From the NCBI RefSeq assembly GCF_000013605.1, contig NC_007908.1, forward strand, positions 2,046,001 through 2,110,000: DNA of 64,000 nucleotides, read 5' to 3'. Positions 1 through 9,623 of the stretch are shown one piece after another; the first letter of the stretch is position 1; every line of letters begins with the position of its first letter. Made by a program: the position numbers and the translations under genes. Under the pieces are notes generated by a model. That model saw only the letters and a program-made list of their open reading frames with translations, did no database searches and had not been told where the DNA came from. This DNA comes from Rhodoferax ferrireducens T118. Its GTDB lineage: Bacteria; Pseudomonadota; Gammaproteobacteria; Burkholderiales; Burkholderiaceae_C.

Positions 1-429
1 CCGCCATGCGCGCCCCACGCGGCCGTGTAAGCCGGTGCGGCAGGTGCCCGGATAAACCAGCTCGCCGTGGCGTGCTCGCGCCTGGCCCAGACGACTCAGC
101 GCGGTTTCGATGTCCTTGCGTGAACAGGCACAGGGGTAGGCCAGTCCCTGCACCACCAACTGGTCCAGCGCCTGCTGGTAGAGCCCGGTGCGCTGCGATT
201 GCCACACGGGCGGCTGGTCCGCGTGCAGGCCACACGCGGCCAGTTGCTGCAGGATGACCCGGTCCATGCCAGCCACGCAGCGTGGTGTGTCCACGTCTTC
301 GATACGCACCAGCCACTGGCCGGCGTGGGCGCGGGCGTCGAGCCAACTGGCCAGTGCCGCCACCAGCGAGCCCGCGTGCAGCGGTCCGGTGGGCGAGGGG
401 GAAAAGCGCCCTATGTATTGGGCCACCAT
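1..429 (-). CDS. gluQ: Glutamyl-Q tRNA(Asp) synthetase, C-terminus outside window
   Basis: The reverse strand from ATG at 429 reads [20 protein letters not shown], the class I aminoacyl-tRNA synthetase HIGH-type entry (here PLHAGS) of the GluRS-like family. The later segments RIEDVDTPR and [10 protein letters not shown] fit GluQ (YadB), which attaches glutamate to queuosine-34 of tRNA-Asp and lacks the anticodon-binding domain of GltX. About 143 residues are visible and the rest lies left of base 1. It starts 14 nt after the stop of the upstream FAD-protein gene, so the two are probably co-transcribed. Discriminating GluQ from GltX rests on the compact N-terminus and the Cys-containing segment. 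Confidence 0.85.
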   Translation of the reverse strand, partial: MVAQYIGRFSPSPTGPLHAGSLVAALASWLDARAHAGQWLVRIEDVDTPRCVAGMDRVILQQLAACGLHADQPPVWQSQRTGLYQQALDQLVVQGLAYPCACSRKDIETALSRLGQARARHGELVYPGTCRTGLHGRVGRAWR

Positions 430-443
430 GCCTTGTCTAAGGT

Positions 444-1499
444 TTAAACCACGGCCAGCGCCAGTTCCAGACCTGAGACAAACGCGTTTTCCACCCGATC
501 GCCCAGGCACCAGTCGCCGCAAACGCCGAGGCCGGCGCCGGCATCCCACACGTGTGATTTACCCAGTGGTGCGGTCGTCTTGGCGTACAGCCAGCGTTGC
601 GTATCGATATGGGCGGGCTCGGCGCGGATACCGGTGACCTCGGTAAATGCCTTGAGCAGCTTGGCTTGCACCCGCGCGGCATCGTCCTGCAGATGTTCTT
701 GCGACCAGGCGGCGCTGGCTTGCACGGTCCAGCGCTCCACGCTGCCGCGTCCGGGCTTGCTCGACTCGCGCGCCAGCCAGGCAATGCGGTGGTGCGTGCT
801 GCGCGCCGCATTCCACTGCGGTCCCAGGGCCGACAGGTCCGGCTGCATGGCCTGCGGAAACGCCAACATCAGCGTCCAGCAGGGTGCGGCGTCGACCCGG
901 TCAATCTGGCGCGCCAGCCCGTCGGCTTGGGGCGAGGTCTCCAGCAGCAAGCGCGCCTGCTCTGCCGGAATGGCCAGCAGGACGGCATCGAAGCCGGAAA
1001 ACACATGCTGCGCGCCATCTTGACCCTCGGTGTGAAGCTGCCATTGGTGTGGATGAACGGCATCGCGGCTCAGTTGCGTCACCCGTGTTTCCAGTTCGAC
1101 GCTGTGTTGATCGAGCAGTGGTTGCGCCCAGCGGCTGACCAGTGCATTCATGCCGGGGGTGGGAACCCAATGGGTTTCGGCGGCGGGAAAGTCTGTTGCC
1201 GCGACCTGACCATGCGCGTCAAGTACCCGTATGGTGTTGGCGCTCCAGGTTTTGCACACGCCGGGCACAGTCGCCAACGCCCGCGCAAAGCGCGGATCGC
1301 GAACGGTGAAATATTGCGCACCGGTGTCAAACGTGCCAAAGGCCGTGCTGCGTGTCGCCATGCGTCCGCCCACGCCGCTGCTTTTTTCCAGCAGTGTGAC
1401 CTTGTGACCCGCCTGCACCAAGGTACGGGCGCAGGCAACGCCAGCCATGCCAGCGCCAATGATGGCAATATTTTGAGATTGGAGTCTGGATTGGTTCAT
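444..1499 (-). CDS. NAD(P)/FAD-dependent oxidoreductase (renalase / amine-oxidase-like)
   Basis: A 351-residue protein if started at ATG 1499 (MNQSRLQSQ); an upstream in-frame start at 1616 would overlap the LysR gene and add a non-conserved extension. Residues 10-40 form a Rossmann FAD site ([10 protein letters not shown], then [15 protein letters not shown]), the pattern of flavin amine oxidases and bacterial renalase-like proteins. The C-terminal segment with [13 protein letters not shown] is the second FAD contact typical of these enzymes. The substrate cannot be read from sequence. It lies 37 nt after the LysR gene and 14 nt before gluQ, in a co-directional minus-strand run. Confidence 0.8.
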   Translation of the reverse strand: MNQSRLQSQNIAIIGAGMAGVACARTLVQAGHKVTLLEKSSGVGGRMATRSTAFGTFDTGAQYFTVRDPRFARALATVPGVCKTWSANTIRVLDAHGQVAATDFPAAETHWVPTPGMNALVSRWAQPLLDQHSVELETRVTQLSRDAVHPHQWQLHTEGQDGAQHVFSGFDAVLLAIPAEQARLLLETSPQADGLARQIDRVDAAPCWTLMLAFPQAMQPDLSALGPQWNAARSTHHRIAWLARESSKPGRGSVERWTVQASAAWSQEHLQDDAARVQAKLLKAFTEVTGIRAEPAHIDTQRWLYAKTTAPLGKSHVWDAGAGLGVCGDWCLGDRVENAFVSGLELALAVV

Positions 1500-1536
1500 A
1501 AACGATGTGTCCAAGGATTGTTGTATGTCATGCACT

Positions 1537-2475
1537 TTACACGCCTCGGTAACGCTCCAGCAAAGCCATGCGTGTGGTGGGGCTCTCAAGCTGGGCCAGC
1601 CACCACTGCAATGCACGGCCCGGACTCGACTTGGCGACGCTGCGCCACGCGTAGTTGACCCGAATCAGTCGTTGCGGACGTTCCATTTTTTTAACGACCA
1701 GGCGGCCGGTTTCAATGTAGCCGCGGGCCATGCTATCAGGCACAAAGCCGCTGCCCAGCCCGCGCAGTTGCGCATCGAGCTTGTCCTGCATGGTGGCCAC
1801 GGTGAACACGTCCTGCCCGCCCAGCAAGCCGAAGGTCAGGCCACCACCGCGGGTGATGGTGTCGGCCACCGCCACTGCGCGGTGTTGTCGCACCAGCTCG
1901 TCTTTAAGCGGCTCCGATGCATTGGCCAGCGGGTGATGCGGTGCCACCGCATAAACAAAGCTCACGTCGCCCAGCGGCTTGCTGTGAATGCCCGTGTTGG
2001 TGCTGGCTTCGGTGACACCAAGCGCCAGGTCGGCCTGGCCTGAAATCAAGGCGTCCAGTGTGCCCGACAGGGTTTCGTCGCGCAGCTTGATGCGGGTGGG
2101 CGGGTTGAGGGTAAAAAAGGTCGCGCACAGCTCCATCACGGTGGCCTTGGAGATGATGCTGTCCACGGCGATGGTGAGTTGCGGCTCCCAGCCGGTGGCC
2201 ACGCGCTTGACACGATTTGCGACGGCGTCAATTTCTTCCAGCAAGCGTGCGCCTTCGCGCAACAGTTCGGCACCGGCTTCGGTCAGACGTGCCTGACGCG
2301 AGCTGCGGTCATACAGCAAGACGTCCAGCGCGTCCTCCAACTGGCGCACCCGGTAGGTCAGGGCGCTGGGCACGACCCCGAGGCTGCGGGCGGCAGCGGC
2401 AAAGCTGCCGGTCTGCGCTATGGTCTGCAGCAGGGCCAGCGCGTCGGGGGTCAGGACATCACGGGCGCTGGCCAC
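1537..2475 (-). CDS. LysR-family transcriptional regulator
   Basis: The most likely start is GTG at 2475, five bases beyond the phoH stop, giving 312 residues. The longer open frame runs back through phoH. Residues 7-65 form the winged helix (ALALLQTIAQTGSFAAAARS, then SALTYRVRQLEDAL); the remainder is the periplasmic-binding-protein-like effector domain. The recognition helix has SALTYRV rather than the usual SxxSxxI. The target and effector are unknown; the neighbouring FAD oxidoreductase is a candidate target. Tight spacing to phoH suggests translational coupling. Confidence 0.8.
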   Translation of the reverse strand: MASARDVLTPDALALLQTIAQTGSFAAAARSLGVVPSALTYRVRQLEDALDVLLYDRSSRQARLTEAGAELLREGARLLEEIDAVANRVKRVATGWEPQLTIAVDSIISKATVMELCATFFTLNPPTRIKLRDETLSGTLDALISGQADLALGVTEASTNTGIHSKPLGDVSFVYAVAPHHPLANASEPLKDELVRQHRAVAVADTITRGGGLTFGLLGGQDVFTVATMQDKLDAQLRGLGSGFVPDSMARGYIETGRLVVKKMERPQRLIRVNYAWRSVAKSSPGRALQWWLAQLESPTTRMALLERYRGV

Positions 2476-2480
2476 CTTGC

Positions 2481-4298
2481 CTACAGCACTTCGCTGGCAA
2501 AGTCCGCCAGCCGTGAGCGCTCGCCGCGCGCCAGCGTGATGTGCCCGCCGTGCGCCCAGCCTTTGAATCGGTCCACGGCATAGGTCAGGCCGGAAGAACC
2601 CTCGGTCAGGTACGGGGTGTCGATCTGGGCGATGTTGCCCATGCAAATGATTTTGGTGCCGGGGCCGGCGCGTGTGATCAGCGTCTTCATCTGCTTGGGC
2701 GTCAGGTTTTGCGCTTCGTCGATGATGACGTATTTGTTCAAAAAGGTGCGCCCGCGCATGAAGTTCATGCTCTTGATCTTGATGCGGCTGCGGATCAGCT
2801 CGCTGGTGGCGGCGCGCCCCCACTCGCCGGCGCTGGTGTCGGTCTTGCCCAGCACCTCCAGGTTGTCATCGAGCGCGCCCATCCAGGGGCCCATTTTTTC
2901 TTCTTCGGTGCCAGGCAGGAAACCGATGTCTTCGCCCACGCTGACGGTGGCGCGGGTGACGATGATCTCGGTGTAGCGCCGGTCATCAAGCACCTGCGTC
3001 AGGCCCGAGGCCAGCGCCATCAGGGTCTTGCCGGTGCCGGCCTGACCGGTCAGGGTGACAAAGTCGATTTCAGGGTCCATCAGGATGTTCAGGGCAAAGT
3101 TTTGCTCCCGGTTGCGGGAGGTGACGCCCCAGACCGCGTGCTTGAGGTGGGTGTAGTCCTTCAGGGTCTTGAACACCGCCGTCTTGCCCCGGATTTCAGT
3201 CACGCGGGCGTACAGACTGGGCTCGCCGGGCGATTCAAAATAAACAAACTGATTGATCAGCAGGCTGGCAACAATCGGACCGCTGATGCGGTAAAACGTG
3301 TACGCGCCTTGTTGCCAGCTTTCGACCGTCTTGGCCTGACTGGTCCAGAAATTGGCCGGCAGGGCGATGGCGCCCGAGTACAGCAAGTCACCGTCATCGA
3401 GTGTCTTGTCGTTTTGGTAGTCGTCGGTCGCAAGTCCCAGCGCACGCGCCTTGACCCGCATGTTGATGTCTTTGGACACCAGCACGACCTCATGCGCCAC
3501 GGGGCGTGCGGCGCCCTCGGGCGCGCTGGTGGACAGCTCTTTGTGCTGGCGGGCCTGTTGCTGGCGCAGGGCTTCCACCACCCCCAGGATCTGGTTGTCG
3601 GCCTTGCCTTGCGGCAGGCTGGTCGGCAGCGTGTAGTCCAGCAATTGGGTCTGGAAAAACAGCTTGCCGCTGGCTTCGCGGTGGCCGGTGGCGTTGAGCG
3701 GCAGACCGCTGGCGATGTCAGTGCCTTGATGGCCGGCCAATGCGTCGAGTGAACGACTGGTTTGGCGTGCGTTGCGGGCGACTTCGGTGGTGCCTTTTTT
3801 GTGGGCATCAAGCTCTTCGAGCACGATCATGGGCAAAAAGATGTCGTGTTCCTCGAAGCGGAACAGGCACATCGGGTCGTGCAGCAGCACGTTGGTGTCA
3901 AGCACAAACAGTTTGGCCGCCCCGTTGTGTTTGGTCTTCTTGGGCTTGATGTCGGCGGGCGGCTGGGTTCGGGTTGAAGCGGGTACTGGCGCAGGTACTG
4001 GCGCGAATAGCGGCGTTTGCACTTGCACGTCGGACTCGGGCCGAGTCTTGCGGGCCGAAGGGCTTGTTCGGGGTGTTCTGGTGCGGCTTGCGGACCTGTC
4101 TGCAAGCGCTGCGGCAGGGGCCTGCCCACTGGCTGGCGTGACTTCGGAGGCCACCCGTGCCTGAGGTGTTTCGGTCAGGCCAGGCTCGGCCAATGGGCTC
4201 GCAGTCTTGCGTGTTTGGGGCAGCCTTGCGACCGGCACATCGTAGTCCCGTTCGGACAGCAGCGCGGCGCGTTTGGCAGGGGCAGGAGGCAATGGCAT
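2481..4298 (-). CDS. phoH: PhoH family protein with N-terminal PIN domain
   Basis: 605 residues. Residues 1-125 are Pro/Ala/Thr-rich and probably disordered. Residues 129-300 form a PIN nuclease domain: D134 in VLDTN, ELD near 162, and a conserved Asp in VSKDINMRVKA. Residues 390-605 form the PhoH P-loop ATPase, with Walker A GQAGTGKT at 418-425 and Walker B VIIDEAQN. This order is that of the PIN-PhoH (PhoH2, YlaK-like) fusions, which are known as RNA helicase/RNases. It lies downstream of bcp on the same strand. The exact start within the low-complexity region is uncertain. Confidence 0.88.
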   Translation of the reverse strand: MPLPPAPAKRAALLSERDYDVPVARLPQTRKTASPLAEPGLTETPQARVASEVTPASGQAPAAALADRSASRTRTPRTSPSARKTRPESDVQVQTPLFAPVPAPVPASTRTQPPADIKPKKTKHNGAAKLFVLDTNVLLHDPMCLFRFEEHDIFLPMIVLEELDAHKKGTTEVARNARQTSRSLDALAGHQGTDIASGLPLNATGHREASGKLFFQTQLLDYTLPTSLPQGKADNQILGVVEALRQQQARQHKELSTSAPEGAARPVAHEVVLVSKDINMRVKARALGLATDDYQNDKTLDDGDLLYSGAIALPANFWTSQAKTVESWQQGAYTFYRISGPIVASLLINQFVYFESPGEPSLYARVTEIRGKTAVFKTLKDYTHLKHAVWGVTSRNREQNFALNILMDPEIDFVTLTGQAGTGKTLMALASGLTQVLDDRRYTEIIVTRATVSVGEDIGFLPGTEEEKMGPWMGALDDNLEVLGKTDTSAGEWGRAATSELIRSRIKIKSMNFMRGRTFLNKYVIIDEAQNLTPKQMKTLITRAGPGTKIICMGNIAQIDTPYLTEGSSGLTYAVDRFKGWAHGGHITLARGERSRLADFASEVL

Positions 4299-4348
4299 AA
4301 GGAGTTTGCTCGCAAATATGGGAATTAAAGGGCGGCTTTAAAAGCAAA

Positions 4349-4374
4349 AAGCCGCCTTGAGAACAGGGCGGCTT
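4349..4374 (-). terminator. Rho-independent terminator after bcp
   Basis: AAGCCGCC and GGCGGCTT flank a 10-nt loop. Read on the minus strand, the stem is followed by a T-rich tract (TTTTTGCTTTT). A second GGCGGCTT copy at 4331-4338 can pair alternatively with the same AAGCCGCC. The position just after the bcp stop fits termination or attenuation before phoH. Confidence 0.6.
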
Positions 4375-4412
4375 GATACGGGGCCGGATCGACAAACACC
4401 GCGGCCTGGAAC

Positions 4413-4898
4413 TCAGGCCGGTACGGCTACTTTTTTCTGCGCTTTGACCGCTTTCAAGACATCGTCCACATGACCTGGCACCTTGAGGCCGCGCCATTCT
4501 TCTTTCAGGGTGCCGTCCGCGCCAATCAGGAACGTGCTGCGCTCGATGCCTTTGACCTTCTTGCCGTACATGATCTTGTTTTTGACCACGCCGAACATGT
4601 GGCACATTTTTTCTTCCGTGTCGGCGATCAGCTCAAACGGGAGTTCCAGTTTGGCTTTGAACTCGTCATGCGAGCGCATGTTGTCACGCGAGACGCCAAA
4701 TACGGTGGCGCCCGCCTTGACAAAGTCCTGGTAACGGTCGCGAAACTGCATCGCTTCGGTGGTGCAGCCCGGGGTGTTGTCCTTGGGATAAAAATACAGG
4801 ACGACAACTTTTCCGAGGTGAGAGGTGTTGGAGACTCTGACGCCGCCAGTGGCCGTGGATTCAAATTCCGGGAGGGGTTTGTTGACAATGATCGCCAT
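4413..4898 (-). CDS. bcp: Thioredoxin-dependent peroxiredoxin Bcp (PrxQ)
   Basis: 161 residues from ATG 4898 (MAIIVNKPLPEF); an upstream in-frame ATG at 4931 is less likely. The sequence has the AhpC/TSA fold with YPKDNTPGCTTEA, where Cys in PGCT is the peroxidatic residue. The resolving Cys of the PrxQ type five residues later (CTTEAxxF followed by Cys) is absent, so this looks like a one-Cys-type Bcp or one resolved elsewhere; a further Cys lies in EKMCHMF. It reduces peroxides in the cytoplasm. Its neighbours are phoH downstream and the Mth938-like gene upstream. Confidence 0.9.
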   Translation of the reverse strand: MAIIVNKPLPEFESTATGGVRVSNTSHLGKVVVLYFYPKDNTPGCTTEAMQFRDRYQDFVKAGATVFGVSRDNMRSHDEFKAKLELPFELIADTEEKMCHMFGVVKNKIMYGKKVKGIERSTFLIGADGTLKEEWRGLKVPGHVDDVLKAVKAQKKVAVPA

Positions 4899-5056
4899 AG
4901 TTCTTAATCTCGTGTAACAGGGATGCGTCATTCGCTCAAATCGAGGGCTCCTATCGCAATCTGCCGCTGTGACAGCGTGCTTGTAGCCCCGACTACAGCC
5001 TGCTATTTTACCCCGAAACGATAAATTCTCTTTCGAGCCGGGCGTCCGCGTTATCC

Positions 5057-5431
5057 CTAGGGGGTTTCGATCAGCAGCGCCACGACGACACTGCGACCTT
5101 CGCCGGCCAGGATGTTGTAGGTGCGGCAGGCCGCTGGCGTGTCCATGGTTTCGAGGCCGATCTGTTTGTCAATCAGCGATTTGATCCAGGCGCCTTGCGG
5201 AAATCGCAGGCGCTCGCCACTGCCAAAGATCACCAGCTCGGTGTTGAGTGCGGCCAATAAATCAAAGTGCTCGGCGCTCAGGTCCTCAAAGCGGCGGCAA
5301 TTCCAGGTCAGGCGTTCGCCACCCGAGCCAATCACCACGCTGGCGGTAATTTTCTCGGTGCCCAGGCCGATCCAGCCTGGGCCGTAACCGCTGATGGATT
5401 GCACCGTGATGACGTCGGGATGTATTTTCAT
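5057..5431 (-). CDS. Mth938-like domain protein (DUF498, NDUFAF3-like)
   Basis: 124 residues from ATG 5431 (MKIHPDVITVQSI). The segments GTEKITASVVIGSG, LNTELVIFGSGERLRFP and the Cys-containing CRTYNILAGEGRSVVVALL are those of the Xcc1710/Mth938 family, whose mitochondrial relatives assist complex I assembly. The biochemical role in bacteria is not established. It is transcribed divergently from alaA across a 109-bp gap and is followed by bcp after 158 nt. Confidence 0.75.
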   Translation of the reverse strand: MKIHPDVITVQSISGYGPGWIGLGTEKITASVVIGSGGERLTWNCRRFEDLSAEHFDLLAALNTELVIFGSGERLRFPQGAWIKSLIDKQIGLETMDTPAACRTYNILAGEGRSVVVALLIETP

Positions 5432-5540
5432 GTTGGCAAAGAGGGAATTTGGATGCTGCACTGCGTCAAAGTGCAAAATTTTTACAATGAAATGTGGTCA
5501 AATTATAAGTTCCGCCCCGCGCAACCCCATCGGAGAGCCT

Positions 5541-6767
5541 GTGAAGACCATACGCAAATCAGCCAAATTGGCCAATGTCTGTTACGACATTCGCGGCCCC
5601 ATCATGGACGCCGCGCGCCAGATGGAAGAAGAGGGGCACAAGATCATCAAGCTCAATATCGGCAACCTGGCGGTGTTCGGCTTTGACGCCCCGGAAGAAA
5701 TCCAGCAGGACATGATCCGCAACCTGCCCAATTCGGCTGGTTACTCCGACAGCAAGGGTATTTTTGCGGCGCGCAAGGCGGTCATGCATGAAACCCAAAA
5801 GCAGGGCATCAAGGGCGTGACGCTGGACGACATCTATCTGGGCAATGGCGCCAGTGAACTGATCGTCATGGCCACCAACACGCTGCTCGACATTGGTGAC
5901 GAGTTGCTGCTGCCCTCACCCGACTACCCGTTGTGGACGGCGGCCGCCAGTCTGTCGGGCGGCACACCGGTGCATTACATGTGTGATGAGGCCCGCGGCT
6001 GGATGCCGGACCTGGATGACATTCGCGCCAAGATCACGCCGCGTACCAAGGGCATCGTGGTCATCAACCCCAACAACCCGACCGGCGCGCTGTATTCCGA
6101 TGAGCTGCTCAAGGCCATCGTGCAGATTGCGCGCGAGCACGGTCTGGTGATCTTTGCCGACGAGGTGTACGACAAAGTGCTGTACGACGGCGTGCGCCAC
6201 ACGGCGATTGGTTCCCTGAGCGACGATGTGCTGACGCTGACCTTCAACTCCCTGTCCAAGAGCTACCGCTCGTGCGGTTACCGGGCGGGCTGGATGATCG
6301 TCTCGGGTGACAAGAAACCCGCGCTGGATTACATCGAGGGCCTGAACATGCTCTCGAACATGCGCTTGTGTTCCAACGTGCCGGGTCAGTGGGCGATCCA
6401 GACCGCGCTCGGGGGCTACCAGAGCATCAATGACCTGGTGTGCGAGGGTGGGCGTCTGCGCCGCCAGCGCGATTTGGCCTATGAACTGATTACCGCCATT
6501 CCGGGCGTCACCTGCGTCAAGCCGAGCGCCGCGTTGTATATGTTTCCGCGGCTCGATCCAACGCTGTACCCGATCGCCGACGACCAGCAATTCTTTCTGG
6601 AGCTGCTGCAGGAAACGCGCGTCATGCTGGTACAGGGCACGGGCTTCAACTGGCCCGCGCCGGATCACTTCCGGATTGTGTTTTTGCCGCACGAAGATGA
6701 CTTGCGCGAAGCCATTGGCCGTGTGGCCAAGTTTCTGGAAGCCTACCGCAAGCGCCACAGCAATTAG
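5541..6767 (+). CDS. alaA: Alanine-synthesizing PLP aminotransferase AlaA
   Basis: 408 residues from GTG 5541, preceded by GGAGAG at 5532-5537. An open frame back to 5394 overlaps the divergent gene and lacks a ribosome site. The N-terminus (SAKLANVCYDIRGP) and EEGHKIIKLNIGN closely resemble E. coli AlaA. The fold type I PLP lysine is in SLSKSYRSCGYRAGW. It forms alanine from pyruvate and glutamate. It lies just upstream of hom and thrC, so the run supplies amino acids of the pyruvate and aspartate families. The dispersed repeat separates it from hom. Confidence 0.9.
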   Translation: MKTIRKSAKLANVCYDIRGPIMDAARQMEEEGHKIIKLNIGNLAVFGFDAPEEIQQDMIRNLPNSAGYSDSKGIFAARKAVMHETQKQGIKGVTLDDIYLGNGASELIVMATNTLLDIGDELLLPSPDYPLWTAAASLSGGTPVHYMCDEARGWMPDLDDIRAKITPRTKGIVVINPNNPTGALYSDELLKAIVQIAREHGLVIFADEVYDKVLYDGVRHTAIGSLSDDVLTLTFNSLSKSYRSCGYRAGWMIVSGDKKPALDYIEGLNMLSNMRLCSNVPGQWAIQTALGGYQSINDLVCEGGRLRRQRDLAYELITAIPGVTCVKPSAALYMFPRLDPTLYPIADDQQFFLELLQETRVMLVQGTGFNWPAPDHFRIVFLPHEDDLREAIGRVAKFLEAYRKRHSN

Positions 6768-6770
6768 CAT

Positions 6771-6819
6771 GCTATTATTTTAATAGCTATTAACGTATAT
6801 TTCACGGGGGCTAGAGGCC
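6771..6819 (+). repeat. Dispersed ~49-bp repeat, copy 1 (alaA-hom gap)
   Basis: Begins with a small palindrome, GCTATTA-TTT-TAATAGC, followed by an A/T-rich spacer and a GC-rich end, CACGGGGGCTAGAGGCC. The same plan recurs at 11200, 20144, 20916, 41674, 43233, 58329 and 59383. It fills most of the alaA-hom intergenic space. Confidence 0.8.
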
Positions 6820-6837
6820 CATTTAATTAAAATATTT

Positions 6838-8196
6838 ATGAATCCGATTCAAGTAGGTCTTTTAGGCATTGGCGTTGTCGGTTCGGGCACCTTCAATGTG
6901 CTGCGTCGCAACCAGGAAGAAATCAAGCGCCGTGCCGGTCGTGGCATCGAAATCACCATGGTGGCGGATCTGGACGTGGCGCGGGCGCAAAGTCTGGTCG
7001 GACCAGACGTCAAGGTGGTCAATGACGCCCGGGCGGTGATTGCCAACCCCGACATCGACATCGTGATTGAACTGATTGGCGGCTACGGCATTGCCAAGAC
7101 CCTGGTGCTGGAAGCGATTGCGGCGGGCAAACATGTGGTCACGGCCAACAAGGCGCTGCTGGCCGTGCATGGCACCGAGATTTTTGCCGCCGCATCCAAA
7201 AAAGGCGTGATGGTGGCATTTGAGGCGGCAGTGGCCGGTGGCATTCCCATCATCAAGGCTTTACGTGAAGGCTTGACGGCCAACCGGATCGAGTGGATCG
7301 CCGGCATCATCAACGGCACCACCAATTTCATCCTGTCCGAGATGCGGGACAAAGGCATCAACTTCGACGTGGCGCTCAAGCAAGCGCAGGCGCTGGGTTA
7401 CGCCGAAGCCGATCCGACCTTCGACATTGAAGGCGTGGACGCCGCGCACAAGGTCACCATCATGTCGGCCATCGCGTTCGGTATTCCGGTGCAGTTCGAC
7501 AAGGCCTATGTTGAAGGCATCACCAAGCTCGGCGCCGCCGACATCAAATATGCCGAGCAGTTGGGCTACCGCATCAAGTTGCTGGGCATCACCAAGCGGC
7601 GCGAGCTTGATGCGGCACAACACACTTCAGCCGGGGTTGAGTTGCGCGTTCACCCGTGCCTGGTGCCCGCCAAGCGCCTGATCGCCAATGTGGAAGGGGC
7701 CATGAATGCGGTCATGGTGCAGGCCGATGCCGTGGGCACCACGCTGTACTACGGCAAGGGCGCGGGCTCCGAACCAACCGCCAGCGCGGTTATTGCCGAC
7801 CTGGTTGACATCACCCGCCTGCACACGGCAGACGCGGCACAGCGCGTGCCGCATCTGGCGTTCCAACCCAATGCCATGAGCGATCTGCCGGTGCTGCCCA
7901 TGAGCGAGGTGGTGACCAGCTATTACCTGCGTTTGCGCGTGGCCGATGAAGCCGGTGTGCTGGCCAAGGTGACCGGCATTCTGGCGTCGCTCAGCATCAG
8001 CATTGACGCCGTTCTGCAGCGCGAGGCCGATGAAGTGGGGGGCCAGGGCGGTGTTGTGCAGATCGCGCAGACCGACGTCATCATCCTGACCCACGACTGC
8101 GTCGAGGCCAAAATGAACGCTGCTATTGGCCTGATGCAGGCCCTGCCCACCGTGCTGGAACCCATTACCCGCATTCGCAAGGAAGAATTAGCCTGA
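6838..8196 (+). CDS. hom: Homoserine dehydrogenase
   Basis: 452 residues. The N-terminal NAD(P) Rossmann site is VGLLGIGVVGSGTFNVL. The catalytic domain has GGIPIIKALREGLTAN and GIINGTTNFILSEM. Residues 360-440 are an ACT domain (YYLRLRVADEAGVLAKVTGIL), which in this family carries threonine feedback control. The enzyme reduces aspartate semialdehyde to homoserine. The stop codon overlaps the thrC start (ATGA), indicating translational coupling. No clear ribosome site precedes the ATG, which lies 18 nt after the dispersed repeat. Confidence 0.95.
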   Translation: MNPIQVGLLGIGVVGSGTFNVLRRNQEEIKRRAGRGIEITMVADLDVARAQSLVGPDVKVVNDARAVIANPDIDIVIELIGGYGIAKTLVLEAIAAGKHVVTANKALLAVHGTEIFAAASKKGVMVAFEAAVAGGIPIIKALREGLTANRIEWIAGIINGTTNFILSEMRDKGINFDVALKQAQALGYAEADPTFDIEGVDAAHKVTIMSAIAFGIPVQFDKAYVEGITKLGAADIKYAEQLGYRIKLLGITKRRELDAAQHTSAGVELRVHPCLVPAKRLIANVEGAMNAVMVQADAVGTTLYYGKGAGSEPTASAVIADLVDITRLHTADAAQRVPHLAFQPNAMSDLPVLPMSEVVTSYYLRLRVADEAGVLAKVTGILASLSISIDAVLQREADEVGGQGGVVQIAQTDVIILTHDCVEAKMNAAIGLMQALPTVLEPITRIRKEELA

Positions 8197-9623
8197 TGAA
8201 CTACATCTCTACCCGTGGCGACATGAGTCGCAAGCATTTTTGTGAAATCCTGCTCGAAGGCCTGGCGCCCGACGGCGGCTTGTACCTGCCCGAAAGTTAT
8301 CCGCATGTGGACGACGCCACGCTGACCCGCTGGCGCGCGGTGTACCACCAGGAGGGCTATGCCGAGCTGGCGTTCGAGATTTTGTCGCTCTATATCGACG
8401 ACATTCCTGCGCCCGACTTGCGCTCGATTTGCCACAAGACCTACACCGCCGAGGTGTTTGGTACCGGCGAAATTGTGCCGCTGCGCCACCTGGAGAATGG
8501 ACTCTGGTTGGAGGCCCTGTCCAATGGCCCGACGCTGGCTTTCAAGGACCTGGCGATGCAGTTGCTGGGTAACCTGTTTGAGTACGAGCTGGCGCGCCGC
8601 GGTGAAGAGCTCAACATTCTGGGCGCCACCAGCGGCGACACCGGCAGCGCCGCCGAGTACGCCATGCGCGGCAAAAAAGGCGTGCGCGTCTTCATGACCA
8701 GCCCGGCGAATCGCATGAGCCCGTTCCAGCAGGCGCAGATGTTCAGCCTGTTGGACGAGAACATTCACAACATTGCCGTCGACGGCGTGTTTGATGATTG
8801 CCAGGATATGGTCAAGGCCGTGTCCAACGACCTTGAGTTCAAACGCAAATACAAGATCGGCACGGTCAACTCCATCAACTGGGCGCGCCTGCTGGCCCAG
8901 GTGGTGTACTACTTTGCCGGTTACTTCCAGGCCACCGAAACCAATGCCGAGAAGGTCAGCTTCACGGTACCCAGCGGCAACTTTGGCAATGTCTGCGCCG
9001 GTCATGTGGCTCGCATGATGGGCCTGCCGATCGCCAAGCTGGTGGTGGCCACCAATGAAAACGACGTGCTGGACGAGTTTTTTAAAACCGGTGTCTACCG
9101 CGTGCGCAGCAGTGCCGACACGCATGAGACATCGAGTCCGTCGATGGATATCTCCAAAGCGTCCAACTTTGAGCGCTTTGTGTTTGACCTGCTGGGCCGT
9201 GATGGGGCCCGGGTCAAGGCCTTGTTTGGGGATGCGCTGGCCCGCACCGGCCGCTTTGATTTGAGTCAGCACCCGGCCTTTAACCAGAGCACCTTGCGCT
9301 ATGGCTTTCAGAGCGGCCAGAGCACCCATGCGGATCGCCTCGCCACCATCAAAGACAGCTTTGAGCGCTTTGGCATGCTGATCGACACACACACCGCAGA
9401 CGGCGTCAAGGTGGCGCGTGAGCATTTGCAGCCGGGGGTGCCGATGATCGTGATGGAGACGGCCTTGCCCATCAAGTTTGCCGCCACGATTGTGGAGGCG
9501 CTCGGGCGTGAGCCGGATCGCCCAGCCAAATTTGTCGGCATCGAAGCCTTGCCCAAGCGTGTGACCCGCATGGCGGCTGATGTTGAGGCGGTCAAGGCCT
9601 ATATTGCCGAGCACTGCGCATGA
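8196..9623 (+). CDS. thrC: Threonine synthase
   Basis: 475 residues, beginning MNYISTRGDMSRKHF, the proteobacterial long (type 2) threonine synthase N-terminus. The PLP lysine lies in NGPTLAFKDLAMQL, and the phosphate-binding loop GATSGDTGSAAEYA follows. The enzyme converts O-phosphohomoserine to threonine. It overlaps hom by 4 nt and mobB by 4 nt. thrB is absent here and must be elsewhere. Confidence 0.95.
   Translation: MNYISTRGDMSRKHFCEILLEGLAPDGGLYLPESYPHVDDATLTRWRAVYHQEGYAELAFEILSLYIDDIPAPDLRSICHKTYTAEVFGTGEIVPLRHLENGLWLEALSNGPTLAFKDLAMQLLGNLFEYELARRGEELNILGATSGDTGSAAEYAMRGKKGVRVFMTSPANRMSPFQQAQMFSLLDENIHNIAVDGVFDDCQDMVKAVSNDLEFKRKYKIGTVNSINWARLLAQVVYYFAGYFQATETNAEKVSFTVPSGNFGNVCAGHVARMMGLPIAKLVVATNENDVLDEFFKTGVYRVRSSADTHETSSPSMDISKASNFERFVFDLLGRDGARVKALFGDALARTGRFDLSQHPAFNQSTLRYGFQSGQSTHADRLATIKDSFERFGMLIDTHTADGVKVAREHLQPGVPMIVMETALPIKFAATIVEALGREPDRPAKFVGIEALPKRVTRMAADVEAVKAYIAEHCA

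Noticed and set aside
7923..9614. A 563-codon open frame antisense to thrC and the end of hom
   Set aside because: Same effect; the frame has no recognisable motif and covers two certain genes.
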